From Endothia cerciana (Eukaryota > Ascomycota > Sordariomycetes > Diaporthales > Cryphonectriaceae): a stretch of DNA of 64,000 bases. The notes beneath the pieces were generated by a model. That model searched no databases. It saw only the letters and a program-made list of their open reading frames with translations, and was not told where the DNA came from. The stretch covers positions 310,001-374,000 of the forward strand of contig JALRMH010000031.1 in NCBI GenBank assembly GCA_026119935.1, given 5' to 3'. The position numbers and the translations under genes are program-made. Below, in pieces: positions 24,396-35,722 of this stretch (the first letter of the stretch is position 1; each line of letters begins with the position of its first letter).

Positions 24396-25467
24396 TTCTG
24401 TCCTGTCCCGCCCGTTGTCGTCAGGGGTACATACGCGGCTGTGCACGTGAGGTTGTGTCAGAGGGTGTTTCTGACTGGTTGAGGCTTATAATGGGGGTCC
24501 CCTCTCACCCAGGGCGGAAGTAGAACAGGGCGGTGGGACATGGACAACCTGGCAGTGTATATAGTACTGTGTACCCTGTACTATGAGGCCCCAGGCCCCA
24601 ACTGCCAGGGCCCGACTGCCAGGCCCTATAAGGTGGGCTCTTGGCGCTGCGGCGCTGCGGCACTGCTGCACTGCTGCACTGCGGCACTGCACGTGGTGCT
24701 GCCAACCCCGCAAAATGGAAAAGAAGAGCTAAAAAGTCCGGGGCACACCACGAGACAAACATATACTATGTACGTCCGTTACTACATAGTAGTATGTGCT
24801 GACTACTTAGTTGTAGTTGTATTGTATGGTACACAAGGATATATGTTGCTGCACCCTGATGCTGGCCCTCTTGATGACTGCCACGTGCGATTAGGAAAGA
24901 GGATTGAAAGGATCAAGGGGGAGAAGGGGGCCCCATCAAGGGAGAGACAATATGGGCACTTCATCAGTTTGAAGGTTGTCACTCACCATGGCACCTCCCA
25001 GCTCAAATACATAGTATCTCTTCCACCGATCGATCTCAGTAAAAGTCCTAACCCTGACAGTACCCTCCCGTGCACCCCCACTTCCCTCCCCCTCCCCCAC
25101 AAATACCAACCCAACAGAAGTGAAGCCGACGAACTAACCCCTGGACACTGTTCTCGGAAAAGCCGAGGAGGTGGCCCCCCCCCCCCAACCACCGAGGCAT
25201 CACTGACCATGGATAATGCCGGCAGAGCACCCAGGGTCGTGACGTTGCAGGAAAACCCTTAAGGACCGGACGGCGGGCGTTTCGCGAACCGCGTGGGGCT
25301 CAGGGGCGCGCGAGGAGGGGCTCACCCAGGATATATACTCTCAGCGCGCTTCTACTTTCTACACCGGCCTGAAAGAACCCACACGAGAGCAGCAAACCCC
25401 GTGTGCAGCCAGTGTGTGCGTGTGTTCGTGGTATACAATCCTCCTGTGCACCCTCGACCATTTAAAC
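24396..25467. promoter_or_regulatory. Divergent promoter region between regulator and quercetinase-like gene
   Basis: This interval separates two divergent genes and probably drives both. Visible elements are a TATA-like GGATATATACTC at 25328-25339, about 130 bp before the quercetinase ATG, and a cluster of CGG triplets at 25267-25276. A matching CCG lies at 25289-25291 on the far side of a palindromic TTCGCGAA (25281-25288). CGG triplets in direct or inverted arrangement are the usual half-sites of Zn2Cys6 proteins, so this is a candidate binding site for the neighbouring regulator. GCTGC/ACTGC-rich repeats occur at 24645-24700 and a run of 12 C at 25175-25186. The binding role is inferred only. 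Confidence 0.4.
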
Positions 25468-26643
25468 ATGAGCGTCCCCGTCCTCACCACGCCGCCCGAC
25501 GACGGGTCAAGCTATATCATCGACCAGCTCGAGGGCGAGCGCATCACCATCCCCGGCAGCAAGGGCGTCTTCCGCATCCTCGCCTCGTCCAAGCAGACCC
25601 GGGGGGGTATCGCCGTCTTCTCGAGCGGCGCCGTCCTGTCGGACGCCCCGGGCTTCCACTGGCACGCCGAGGCGCACGATGTCTTCCTCCCGACGAAGGG
25701 CTTCCTGAAGCTGTGGAACGGCGACAGGTGCAGGATCATGGGGCCAGGCGACTTCGCCTACGTTCCTCCTGTGAGACAAACCCCCCTCCTCCCCCCCCCC
25801 CAAAAAAAAACATCCCCAGAAACCTCCCCTTAGGGGCCTGACGGCGCATGGTGTTCGTTCACTGACCAGGAACTGCCGTGGCAGAAAGTCATACACAACC
25901 CCGAGATGCTCGGCCCCCACACCGAACAGCTCGGCCTCGTCGCCCCGGGCGACTGGGTGGACTTCTTCCGCTACGTCGCCGAGTCCTACAGCGGCGTCAT
26001 CGTCCCCGAGGGCGACACCCGCGACCTCAAGGGCCATATCATCCCCAAGGTCATGGCCGCCAAGGACCGCTTCGACGTCAACTTCGTCCGCGACTACCAG
26101 CCCCCCGAGGTCGGCGACTGGCTCGCCTCCGAGAGCGCCATCCCGGACGAGCCCCAGGCGCCCTACTTCCTGCGCGCCAACACCGGGCCGAGGCAGGTCC
26201 TGGGCGGGGTCCTATCGAGGCCCTTCATCTACGCGCGGCAGAGCGCCGGCAGGTTCGCCATCACGAGCCTGGAGTCGTCCAGCGCCTACGGCAGGTCGCC
26301 CCTCGCGGAGAGGTGGCTGACCTTCCGGAACGTGGACCACTGCTTCTGCGTCCAGGAGGGCGTCCTGAAGGTGAGGCTGAGGGGCGGCGCCACGGGCGCG
26401 TGGAGCGAGGTCAGGGAGGGGCAGACCCTGTTGGTGCCTGCGGGCCAGGCATTCGTCCTGGATTTCGGCAGCCGCTATGTGCGCGCCATCACGTTCACGA
26501 ATGGCAGGGGTATCGAGGAGCTCATCAAGCTCGCCGGGTCGGACTGTCCCAGCGTCGTGCTGCCAGACACCGCGGCCCCTTTCGATGCCGCGAAGCTGCA
26601 AGAGGCATGCGGCGAGGTGGACGTGGTCTTGGAAGATCTCTAG
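25468..26643 (+). CDS. Quercetin 2,3-dioxygenase-like bicupin
   Basis: A bicupin of the fungal quercetinase type, a metal-dependent dioxygenase that opens the flavonol C ring and releases CO. Exons 25468-25770 and 25885-26643 give 353 residues. I chose the acceptor at 25884 over the one at 25869 because a CACTGAC branch site lies just before it and because it restores PPKVIHNPEMLGPHTE. Cupin 1 has H64 and H66 in GFHWHAEAHD and H105 in KVIHNPE as likely metal ligands. The usual Glu of cupin motif 1 is not in its normal place; E68 or D71 may substitute. Cupin 2 covers WLTFRNVDHCFCVQEGVLKV to AGQAFVLDFGSRYVRAITF. No signal peptide is visible, whereas some characterised fungal quercetinases are secreted. 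The intron contains a run of 11 C followed by 9 A. The true substrate could be another polyphenol. Confidence 0.85.
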
Positions 26644-26792
26644 CGAGGTGGTCCTGCTGAGATCAACAGAACGGGGAGGTCTCCTGCTGTCTGCGGTGAC
26701 GAGATTATACCCGTGATTGACCCGACCATTAGGGATCCTCCGTGACTAGAGATTTGTGACTTGCACCGCCCGTGCGCCCTTAAACCTATACC

Positions 26793-26830
<38 letters not shown>

Positions 26831-27037
26831 CTACCTAGCCAGGTAAGATGGTATGCTGTTGCCAAGTCGCACTGTAACGCCTTCCAAGAACATGAAAGCA
26901 AAGCAGTTCCTCGAGATCGCCGACCAGAGGAGCTCATCAGCAGCTTAAATGAGCAATCAGAGACTCAGAACACATCGACAACAGGGTGACAAGAACCAGC
27001 CTCGCCACCGAACCGATAGGCAGGGGATCTCAACATC
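26644..27037. other. Intergenic with (TA)n microsatellite
   Basis: No gene. A (TA)15 tract occupies about 26797-26826, downstream of the quercetinase-like gene. Confidence 0.7.
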
Positions 27038-27268
27038 ATGCCGACCAAGCAGAAACAGGATGGTCCTCTCACCGTCCCGGAGTGGTGCCGATATTGCGAG
27101 AGAGACATGAACGAAAGAAGTTTCGTAAACATCTGCAGATCGATTGACTGCGTCATATGTTATGGGACGGATAAAAAATGCCCGTGTTGCAAAGGGACCG
27201 GCCGGATCAGGAGATGGCTAGTCGAGCCTTGTGCGGGCAATGATGACCAGGGCCACTACGTGCAGTAA
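27038..27268 (+). CDS. Small cysteine-rich ORF (76 residues), possible zinc-binding protein
   Basis: A short intact ORF with an ATG in an ordinary context and nine cysteines in 76 residues (17, 20, 33, 38, 41, 48, 50, 51, 65). They form CX2C pairs and a CPCCKGTG motif resembling the CXXCXGXG unit of DnaJ-type zinc fingers. There is no signal peptide, so it is unlikely to be a secreted disulfide-rich effector; metal binding in the cytosol is more plausible. It lies between the quercetinase-like gene (same strand) and the convergent FAD monooxygenase. I recognise no family. It could be a chance ORF or the last exon of a longer gene. Confidence 0.4.
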   Translation: MPTKQKQDGPLTVPEWCRYCERDMNERSFVNICRSIDCVICYGTDKKCPCCKGTGRIRRWLVEPCAGNDDQGHYVQ

Positions 27269-27443
27269 GGACGGACGACTCAAGCCACAGAGAGACCCGC
27301 CGAGGGCGAGGTACGCGTACGGTCCTGACCAATGCTGAAAGAGGTCCGCATCTGATCCTCAAGCGCTGGTTTAGGCCCGGCACTCTTGGGGTTAGTTAAT
27401 TACAATGAACAGCTTCATAGAACGGCTTGATGTTCTTTCGGTG

Positions 27444-29133
27444 TCAGAACGGCTCCTTCTTCACCGCCTCCTCCACTTCCTTGAACGCATCATAGCCGTA
27501 TAGCCACGGCTGAACCTCCGGGCACGTCCACCTGCTAGGGAACGGGCCCTTGAGCTCCTTGCCCAGCATCGAGAGGAACAGCGCGTCCCGCATCTCCTGC
27601 TCTGGGCCGTCCGGCATGTGAAAGTCCCGGCGCTGGTTGGGATATGGACCGTCAGCAAGAGCCGAACTGTGACAACCGCGCGGGTGAGGTGGTGACGAGA
27701 ACATACCTGTTTGAACGTCTCCCGCACAATAGCCTCGCCCCTTGCCTTCCTGAGCTTCTCGTATAGCTTGAGGGCCTTTGGTACTTGTTCCCTCGACTTG
27801 ACGTGCCCTAACAGCTGGCCCAACACTGCGCCGTCCTCAACTGCGGAGTTGGCCCCTTGCGCTAGGTATGGCAGCATCGGGTGGCACGAATCGCCCCTAT
27901 AGTTGATACATCAGCGGGCTGTCCGCGCTTCGAATCGGGAGCCGGTGTTCTTACACAAAAACAAAGTTTGCCTTGTCGTTCACCCACGACGGCAACTCTT
28001 CCCCTTGAGTCATGATCATCAGCCATCAGCGTGCACACGAGACCCTCTCGTCTCCGAGCTCATACTTACTGTGCATCAGCCTCCACTTCTCCACCGTGTC
28101 GACCTTGTCGAGGAACCGCTTCAGTATCGGATCCCACTCCTTGAACAGGGCCTTCATCTCGTCCAGGCTACCGCACTGCCTGCTCACGCCCTCGGGCAGG
28201 TCATCCGGCACCAGCAGCACAATATTATACAGCCTGCCCGCCCTCATGGAGTACCCCACGGCGTGTGCCCCGGGCCCTATCCAGAAGTGCACGGTCGGGT
28301 TGCTGATCCACGCCCGCAGCTCGGCGTCGTCGCCCGCGTCGTCCAGGCTCAGCACCACCCGGTACGCCAGGTCCCCCGTCGGCAGCGGCGGGCACGGCCT
28401 GCCCAGGTAGCACGCCTGGCACTTCGACCAGACGCCGTCCGCGGCGACGATGATGTCGCCCAGCGCCCGGCCGCCCGACCTGGTCGTGATCGCCGCGGCG
28501 TCGAAGTCGACCGACTCGACCTGCTCGCCGAGCCGGAACCGGACGCCCAGCTCCCTGGCCCGGTCCAGCAGGGCGAGCTGCATGTCGACGCGGTGCATGT
28601 CGAGGAACGGCGCGTCGTACCTGGCGCGGATGTTCCTGTCGAAGTTGTCCTCGTGCGCGAGGACCTTGCCCGAATACCGGTGGACCGTCAGGGAGGTCGG
28701 CTCCGCCGCCGACTGCCACAGGCGGTCCCCCAGACCCCATCGCTGTAGTATGCGCGTCGAGTTCGGGGTCACCTGGAGGCCGGCGCCGATCTGCGGAGTT
28801 CACAAGTAAGCTGACTGTCGACGCAGGGGCGTGCTCCGTATGTAGGGACTGCTGGGGCGGTACCTCGAGGAGCTCCTTGGCGGACTCAAAAACCGTCACG
28901 TTGTGTCCCGACAGGGCTGACGAGATCGCTGTTGCGAGTCCGCTTATTCCGGCCCCGACGACGATGATGTCTAGTTTGACTGCCGCTTTCTGTTGTTCCC
29001 CCTCGCCGTTCACGGCTGATCGACCGTTCGCCCCCTGGGCCATGGCTGAGGCGCTATCATTGACCGTCCAGGACTGCCAAGATCTTCGGAGAAAGGCGAA
29101 CATATGTCTAGCCTCTTGGGATCGTGAGGGCAC
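27444..29133 (-). CDS. FAD-dependent aromatic monooxygenase (salicylate hydroxylase-like)
   Basis: A group A flavin monooxygenase that would hydroxylate a phenolic substrate using NAD(P)H and O2. Five exons on the minus strand (29133-28864, 28790-28070, 28003-27955, 27896-27707, 27632-27444) give 472 residues. The dinucleotide-binding GAGISG motif lies at residues 60-65 after a 50-residue extension; later starts at 29103 or 29043 are possible. The second FAD motif is ADGVWS. The GD motif GDSCHPMLPYLAQGANSAVEDG is completed across an intron, and the C-terminus has the family PWLYGYDA. All frames are open. The short third exon (REELPSWVNDKANFVFV) has the least certain acceptor. It converges on the quercetinase-like gene 0.8 kb away. 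With the regulator this suggests a small aromatic catabolic group, since flavonol cleavage yields phenolic acids of the kind such enzymes act on. Confidence 0.87.
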
Positions 29134-31030
29134 GGGCGGGTGGTTGGCCGTCGAGGGTCAAGGCAATGCACCGAAACAAAGCATATGACGGATCCCACCG
29201 CAGATACTTTCTCGTCCTCTCTGACTGCGAACAATCACAGGCTGAGACAAATTATCGAAGAAAGTCCAACTGACTCGTCCCAGTCCCCTCTTTTTCCCCA
29301 GAAACTAAGTCACGGCGGTATAAGCACCCCATACATACATGCATGCATACATACTTACATACATATGTATGTGGACGCCGGAAATCCCGAGGCGAAGATC
29401 AACTCAGGGGAAGCCGGATTATCCGACATCCTCTTGAGACTGCCGACGGCTTCCTCGCGCGGCTGGTGGGGCGACGGACCGGCGAAGGCGCGTATTACGA
29501 ACTATCTCTTTTGTCGCGTGACCGCAATTAGGTATAGTTATAGTTAATACCATCGGCGCATTAAAGAGCGAGCCGCCGTAAATACGAGGGCAACCTTTGT
29601 GCAGGCCCAGCCTCCCACGGACAACGACTGCATGCTGGTCGCGTCTGCGTGGACGCCGTGAGCCTGCTGGGCGATGAGGCCTCTTATCAAAGGCGGTCTG
29701 CTGGCGCCGTCTTATCCGAGTTTTTTACGACCTTCCATTCATGTAGCGCCATTGCTGTTTGCGGTCTCCGACCCAGGACTGCGCCAATATTATCGGGGTC
29801 GCTTGATAACAGTCATCAAGTCTCGCCTCCCATCGACTCCAGTGGCTCGTCTCATAGCTGCCTGCTATATGGCCAGCCAGGGTTAGTAGATCCAGTATAT
29901 GCCTACATGACACGCGAGGCAACATTCAGTCATGCTGGAGACCCTTCATAGCGCGTGAGCTAGCAGGGCAAAGATTTCAAATGGGTTGCAGGTCAGAGGG
30001 CTGCCCATAGGCGATGTACGAGGTGTCGGTTAAATACGACAGGAAGGCCACCTCCTCGCTTATTGTGCGACAGGAGTAGAGAAGGCTGCAATCTGGTGCG
30101 AGATCGGGTAAACAGTTTGTGCACGTCTTTCACGATGTATTTCCCGTCAAGTCCATAAATAGAGGATTTGACGGGGCAATGTGCAACCTCAAGACACTGG
30201 TGTAGATCGAGGGCCAACGTGGCGTAGTGGTCGGAGATAACCTTCTCGCGTCTTGCTGCGCGGAAGTTGGGAGGGGGTGAAGAGGAAGGGCCATGTATGA
30301 TGAGTAAGTGACACAGGGTAGTTAGTAGTATCTGCGGTTATAAACAGGTGCTTGAAAGGATTCAAGACTACCTCCGGGGATGCGCGGTATGAGATGTCAA
30401 AGCCATACTGATAGCAAAAAGAGATCTGGGGCATACCGCATTAACTCAACGCGCCCGGGAATATACGAGAACCCTGATTGGCACCATGATGGTGCATGAG
30501 AGCAATTTCTCTCTCTGGAGGCATCTGCATTGATATAATATGGAGCATAAACGCAGTGGCTCGCATACGCCGCCCCGACAAACTTGCACTCTACAGCACA
30601 CGCACGAAATCTACATTTAATATAAAAGTTTTTGAGAGTGTATAGGAGACACTCTAAAGTTTGAGTCAATCAAGTTTATCAATCATAGCTGGAAACCCCC
30701 CCCCCCTTTTTTTTTTTCTTGGGCCCGGGGGGGGGGGGACTTTGTCTGGTTCCAGTATTGATTACCAGGTATAGAAATGGACCACCTTTACTTGTGATCT
30801 TTACCTCCAGCATTCATCGATGAGCGACCTGCATTCAACAAAGCGGTGAATGTATGTATCGCACCTTCTTCCTACAGGGCCTTTTCCACACGCACTGGTT
30901 GTGCCGAACCTCACGGATCAGCGATTACTTGATTTGATATGAGACTGCAGCGTCTGGAAATGCCTGTAGCCTAAGTTGATGCCTTTTAGACCTCCCAAGG
31001 TGTAAGCAAAGAGCCGTTCAAGGTACTGGA
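29134..31030. other. Long intergenic stretch with simple repeats
   Basis: About 1.9 kb without a gene I can support. It contains an ATACATGC-type repeat at 29331-29372. It also holds an inverted homopolymer pair, C11-T11 at 30696-30717 and GGGCCC-G12 at 30721-30738. Short open frames on the minus strand at 30000-30670 have no recognisable motif. Confidence 0.5.
30696..30738. repeat. Inverted homopolymer pair (C11 ... G12)
   Basis: A run of 11 C, then 11 T, a short spacer with GGGCCC, and a run of 12 G. The C and G runs can pair into a hairpin on either strand, and each can also form unusual G-rich structures. It is intergenic and lies about 300 bp from the 3' end of the NLR relic. Such runs are also hard to sequence. 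Confidence 0.7.
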
Positions 31031-34000
31031 TCATCGGCGGTTCCAGCTGTTCAGCGGGTTCCCGCTACCGGCCGAGAGCGGATTGCTCGACTCCGAGTAG
31101 GTCTCCAACAGCTCCTCGTGGTGTCGACGACGGTAGAACTCCACACGATCCGGGATCTTGTTGCCACCCTCGCCCTCGCTTTCTTCTTCGTCGTCCTTGT
31201 CAACCTCTTCGCCTGGGAGGCCGTTCACGTCTGTTTTCCAGTAATGCTCTCCAGCGAGGAATTCTTCGTCGTACATCTCCATACCTTTCTCTATGTCCTC
31301 TTTGGGGAAAAAGTAGTTGAGCACTTTTTGGAAGTCCTGGCCCTGCCATGTATCCCTCTTGGGTCGGTTGTAGTATTGGCTCCCCGACTCCCACTGCTGC
31401 CAGTACCCACTATCGCTCGTATTCTCTCTCCCACCAACCCACAATGCGCTTGTCCCGGGGCTGGCGTCCAGCTTCTCCCCCCCGGTGATGAACGATGGAT
31501 GGACAAAAATCCACAGCTTAAACATCGGATCTTTTGGCTGGAGCAAGTAGTCAAAGGTGTAGACCTCCTCCTGCCGGGCCGGCTGATAGTGCTTTGTCCA
31601 ATGACTGGCGGCGTATTGGAAGAACGCCCGAGGCGAATCCCGCGTGCACTCCCTGAGGTAAGCGCTGACCCCTTGGCGATCCCACTCGCGGTCAGCATTA
31701 GGCTCCAGGGAGAACAGGCCCAAGTAATTCGTGCAGACTTGAAGCAGGTACCGGTTGGCGTCTTCCGGCCGGATGGAATGACGCCAACGGGACCCCGGAC
31801 GCTTCTTAAGGCCCCTGTACGGACGGGCCTTGCTCATCACAGCCTGGGAGGTGGCTTTTCCCAAGCGTTGAGGTGATCAGCGTGCGCCGGGATGCCTCCC
31901 TCAGAAGGAAGTCCCGAGCGGTCTGGTGGACCGAGTAGATCTTTCGGTTCCTGATGCGCACCAGGTGGCCACAAGTCTGCCGCAGGTGGTTGGCGAAGGG
32001 GGTGTGGAGCAGCTCTTTTAGCTCGTTCAAGCTCGACACCGTCTTATCTTTGACAATGGCTTTGGCAGGGCGCGATGCTTCTGTCTCGCGCGGGTCGCCC
32101 ACCGAGTCCGAAGGCTGAACAGGCCCTAGTCCGTGGTTTTCGAGGTGTGCAAGTACCTCCTGTCCATTTTCGTCCCGTTCGGGATAGTGATCCTGTTGAA
32201 CCTCGATGGCAACGCACATCTCCTTCACCGTCAAGGGCCTTACCGCAGCCAACACGATGTACAGAACCTTTCTAGTTTTCAACGGCAATGGACACCCCGC
32301 GAGGGGGCGCTCATAAAGGTCGTCAAGCCTATTTGTGTTCAAGATGAGCTCCAACTGGGCGACAGAGATACCATTAATTTGTGCATCCTCAATGAGCTGC
32401 ATCACGAGCGAGATCCAAAGAAAGGTAAAGTCGGCGCCAGCCAGTAACTGGTTGTCGAGACGTTCCAAAACGTCGACCGGGAGTGCGGAAGTCCTGGAGG
32501 GTTGTTCCACCTTTTGTCTCGCGAACTTGGCGATATCAGACAAGAGGTGCGTGCTCTCGTTCTCGCCGGTCAGCCGCCTTCGGTTCTCACTTTCCACCGC
32601 AGGTCTCTCGTCGTTCACGTCCTCGCTGATAGACAGCCGCAGGCTTGTCTCAACTCGGTTGTTCGGTCGGCTGAGAAGGAGTAGCTTGAACATGACTTTT
32701 TTACTAGTGCTCGCGTCGAAGAAGTTGGCTATGCTCTGAATCAATTGGACGAGGGACTTTTCTTCACATTCATCAAGCCCGTCAAGGACACATATGACCT
32801 CACGTGCGATGTCATCTTGAATGGAATCTGTGAGGATCGTCCAGAGTGAAGAGAAGCGATTGAAGACTCGTCGGTTGGTGCTCAAGAATCTCGATAGGGC
32901 GTACCTGACAAGTGGGTGTTGGCGGCTATAAAGCTGGTGCAGGAGTGCAGACACGGCCGAAGAGGCGTTGTCTTGCTCTTCCAGACCCTCTTTGAAGAAG
33001 AAGTACAAGAGACTCGTGGGACTGCTACTGTCGATTTTGGATTGTAAGTGGTCGATGAGAAATTTTGCCATCACCGATTTACCGCAGCCTGGGTTCGCCG
33101 ATATCCAGAGCAGAGCGGAATGGTCGGCAGATTCCCACCATTGAAACTGTCTATGGCCGAGGACCCATTTGCATGTCCCCGCTACAGGATCGTCGACCTG
33201 GCTGAGATGATCCTCATAAGCCGAGTTGAGTTCCTTCATGCACTGCTCCTCTTGTGGCGTGAATGGGCGGTCTCGTGCCACTTCTTCATCAGAATAAGCT
33301 TCGCCTCGGCGACCATAGGTGAATATGGATCGCTTACCTTCGCCGTGGCCATCGGCTTCTGGCAGCAACTGTTTGATTGCAAGAACTGCTGCTTGGTAAC
33401 GCTGGTCTGTTGGAAATGGGAACTTGCAAATGTTGGAATGATGGGCTGAAGAGGCAGTGGCAAGTTCATTAGGCCAAATTCAAGCAAGCTGAATCTTTCT
33501 CCACGACCTGAAAACTGGTAGTCAGATCCAAGGGTCCTGGCATGGCCTAACGACTCCATGTCCGAACTTACGAGTCGGTTCAGTCCAGTCATGTATTCTG
33601 TCTCGTAGAAACTCCTGATGCCGAACTTGGCCCCGCGATGGACGAAGGACTCCGAGATGCGTCTCAACGTCCCCGCGTCAACCTTCAAACCCTTCGACAG
33701 TCTCGAATTCGTCGCGTATCCGAGCGTACTAGCCCGGACAAGTGATGTTGCCATCGGGTCCCAAAAGGCTAGGTCTGAGCCTCGGTGTGGTGTCCCAAAG
33801 AAGACCACTCCTTGAATATTGTTGAGGATCCCAGAGTAGAAGTCATCCTGCTCGTGTGCGCGGATCACTGCCTGAGGCGAAATCAGGCTGCGTCACAGCA
33901 GTCGAATTGGCAGGGCAGGCCATACCTGCTTGAACACCAGCCCACCTAAGCTGTGACAGATAAAGATGAGCGGCCGTTCTCTCTCGATGGGCCTCTGCCT

Positions 34001-34534
34001 GTGGGTACTGATCGCTGCGAGTAACTCGGATGCGAAGTCCTGGACACTAGACTTTGACCGACTGAAATATGTCTTGGAGTTGTAACCAAAAGTGCATATC
34101 CTCGCATTGGGGACGTCTTTGGAGAGGCACCCCTCGTCGCTCAGCCAGTTGAGGCCAGTCGCCCGGTCCGTCCAGGTGAGGTCCCTGTGGCCATTTAACC
34201 CGTGCAGAGCTACGATGTCAACGCAGCCGAGGCGGTCGGCTGGCTGGCTGACTACCTCCTTCAGGCCAAGATGCGTGTCCTCCGTTATTTTGCTGGCGAA
34301 CGAGTAGCTAGACGCTCGTGAGTTCTGTCCTGCAGAGCCACAAATTGTCAAAGAGTCGCTCGTCTTGTATGTGGGGAGCTGCTCCAGCCCAGCCTCGGCC
34401 TCAGCCCCCAGTGCTGACTCTAGGTCATCATCGCGGAACCCATTGGATGCTGCCGAACTCGACGCAAAAGCTGTAGCAAGTTTGCGGAAAGGATTCGATG
34501 ATCGCTTCGAGGGCGACCTCATGACGGAGAGCAA
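31031..34534 (-). pseudogene. Lipase-NACHT NLR-like receptor, two frameshifts
   Basis: A STAND-class NLR of the type linked to fungal self/non-self recognition. Exon 1 (34534-33926) and exon 2 (33871-33572) encode a Ser-rich N-terminus and an alpha/beta-hydrolase effector domain: DIVALHGLNGHRDLTW, the nucleophile elbow HSLGGLVFK, and FFGTPHRGSD. A third exon starts at 33507 with VVEKDSACLNLA. An extra T at 33471 then creates TAA TGA, and the protein resumes as NELATASSAHHSNICKF in the next frame. The NACHT core follows: P-loop ANPGCGKSVMAKF, Walker B CVLDGLDECEE, LLLLSRPNNRVE, then a winged-helix part ending IYSVHQTARDFLL. A second frame change lies near 31800-31862. The remaining 270 residues begin SRWRHSIRPEDANRYLLQVC and contain no ankyrin, WD40 or TPR repeats. 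Introns 33925-33872 and 33571-33508 have good branch sites. It is either a recently broken allele or two base errors. Confidence 0.85.
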
Positions 34535-35722
34535 AATGCCTTCTGCGACAGCACCTGGGTCCTGCTAATCAGATAGCTCTGCTCGAGACAGTGATAGTGC
34601 GCCAGGAAGACGAGACTGTTTGGCGCAACAATAGTTTCCCCACCAATATCTTATGTTGCTGACCTATGCCTCAGGCATCTTGTGCTGCATCCGTGTCAGC
34701 TCCTCGATTTGCATGCAGTATACCTAGGTAGGTTTGGTCCAAATCCTGTTTGTACTGCGTGGCAGAGGCGTAAAGAGAAAGCCAGCTTCTTCCTCGACAG
34801 ATGACACTCCAATGCAGCGCAGCGTTACAGTACGACCTACCCCATGTCCGCCGCCTTCGTCATCAGCGCCTTCATCAACCAGGAGGCCTCCGAGGTGGAG
34901 ATGCAGCCCCGGTAGTCAAGATGTTTCAATGCGAAAGATCTAAAAGTGCCGTCAGCCTACTAATGCAAAGAGTATCAGGCTCAGTTGGCATCTAGTACCC
35001 TACACGACTTTGTCAAAGACACGTGGGTTGGAAAAGAACTATGTCTGCCGGTCAATTTTTTCGACAGCTGGGTTAAGATTCCTCTCACCGGACCAGTATT
35101 GCAGACCACCAAGATTACAGCATTGCCTTGTTGGCATGTAGTCGGCTAAAAATACGCCCTGCCCTTCCCAGCCCCTTTTCTTCTCGGATTGGCAAGACTT
35201 GAAGTTATGAATCACTATATATGCCTTGGACCTAATCACTTTCAACTTCTCCAGCAGCTGCTGTTGACCTCGGAAGGACAAGTTCAAGGATCTGCACTCA
35301 GCTCCTAGTGTCCCCCTCCCCTGCAGGACGAATCCTCCTGCTGACCGGCGCACCAAAGCGAGGATGTATATCCAATGAAAGTCCTGGGAACCAGGGCCAG
35401 CTGGGGCTATAAAAACTATGCAGCTAGAGATATTGGACAGTCATGATTCGTAGCCTGATAGAGAGAGATTCATAGTGCACTGCAGTGTAACAATGTTGCC
35501 CGTCAGTGAATGCAGCCCGAGTGCAGCATCTTTGAGGCATGCGGCTGAACTCTCCCACATGGGCATGGACGCGTTATATACAGGCTGCGCGACATTCATA
35601 GGCAGCAGGCTGCCCGCTCTGCGCATATTCCGCCTAGCAATACCCAGAACCCCATCGTGGCCCGTCCAGAAGTTATCGCTTTACGAACTTATGTGACAAT
35701 AGGCGATCGACCCAAGCTAATA
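34535..35722. other. Intergenic between NLR relic and CorA-like gene
   Basis: No gene seen. It is the shared upstream region of two divergent genes. Short ORFs (60-105 codons) on both strands have no motif. Confidence 0.5.

Noticed and set aside
25861..25884. Upstream acceptor at 25869 for the quercetinase-like intron
   Set aside because: It is only 3 nt after the branch site and inserts five residues before KVIHNPE; the acceptor at 25884 fits the family better.
27920..27945. TTCGAATC-like sequence as a tRNA T-arm
   Set aside because: No acceptor or anticodon stems around it; it lies in an intron of the monooxygenase gene.
28225..29133. 302-codon continuous minus-strand frame as the monooxygenase
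   Set aside because: It reads through the first intron into the wrong frame; the spliced model restores the FAD and GD motifs.
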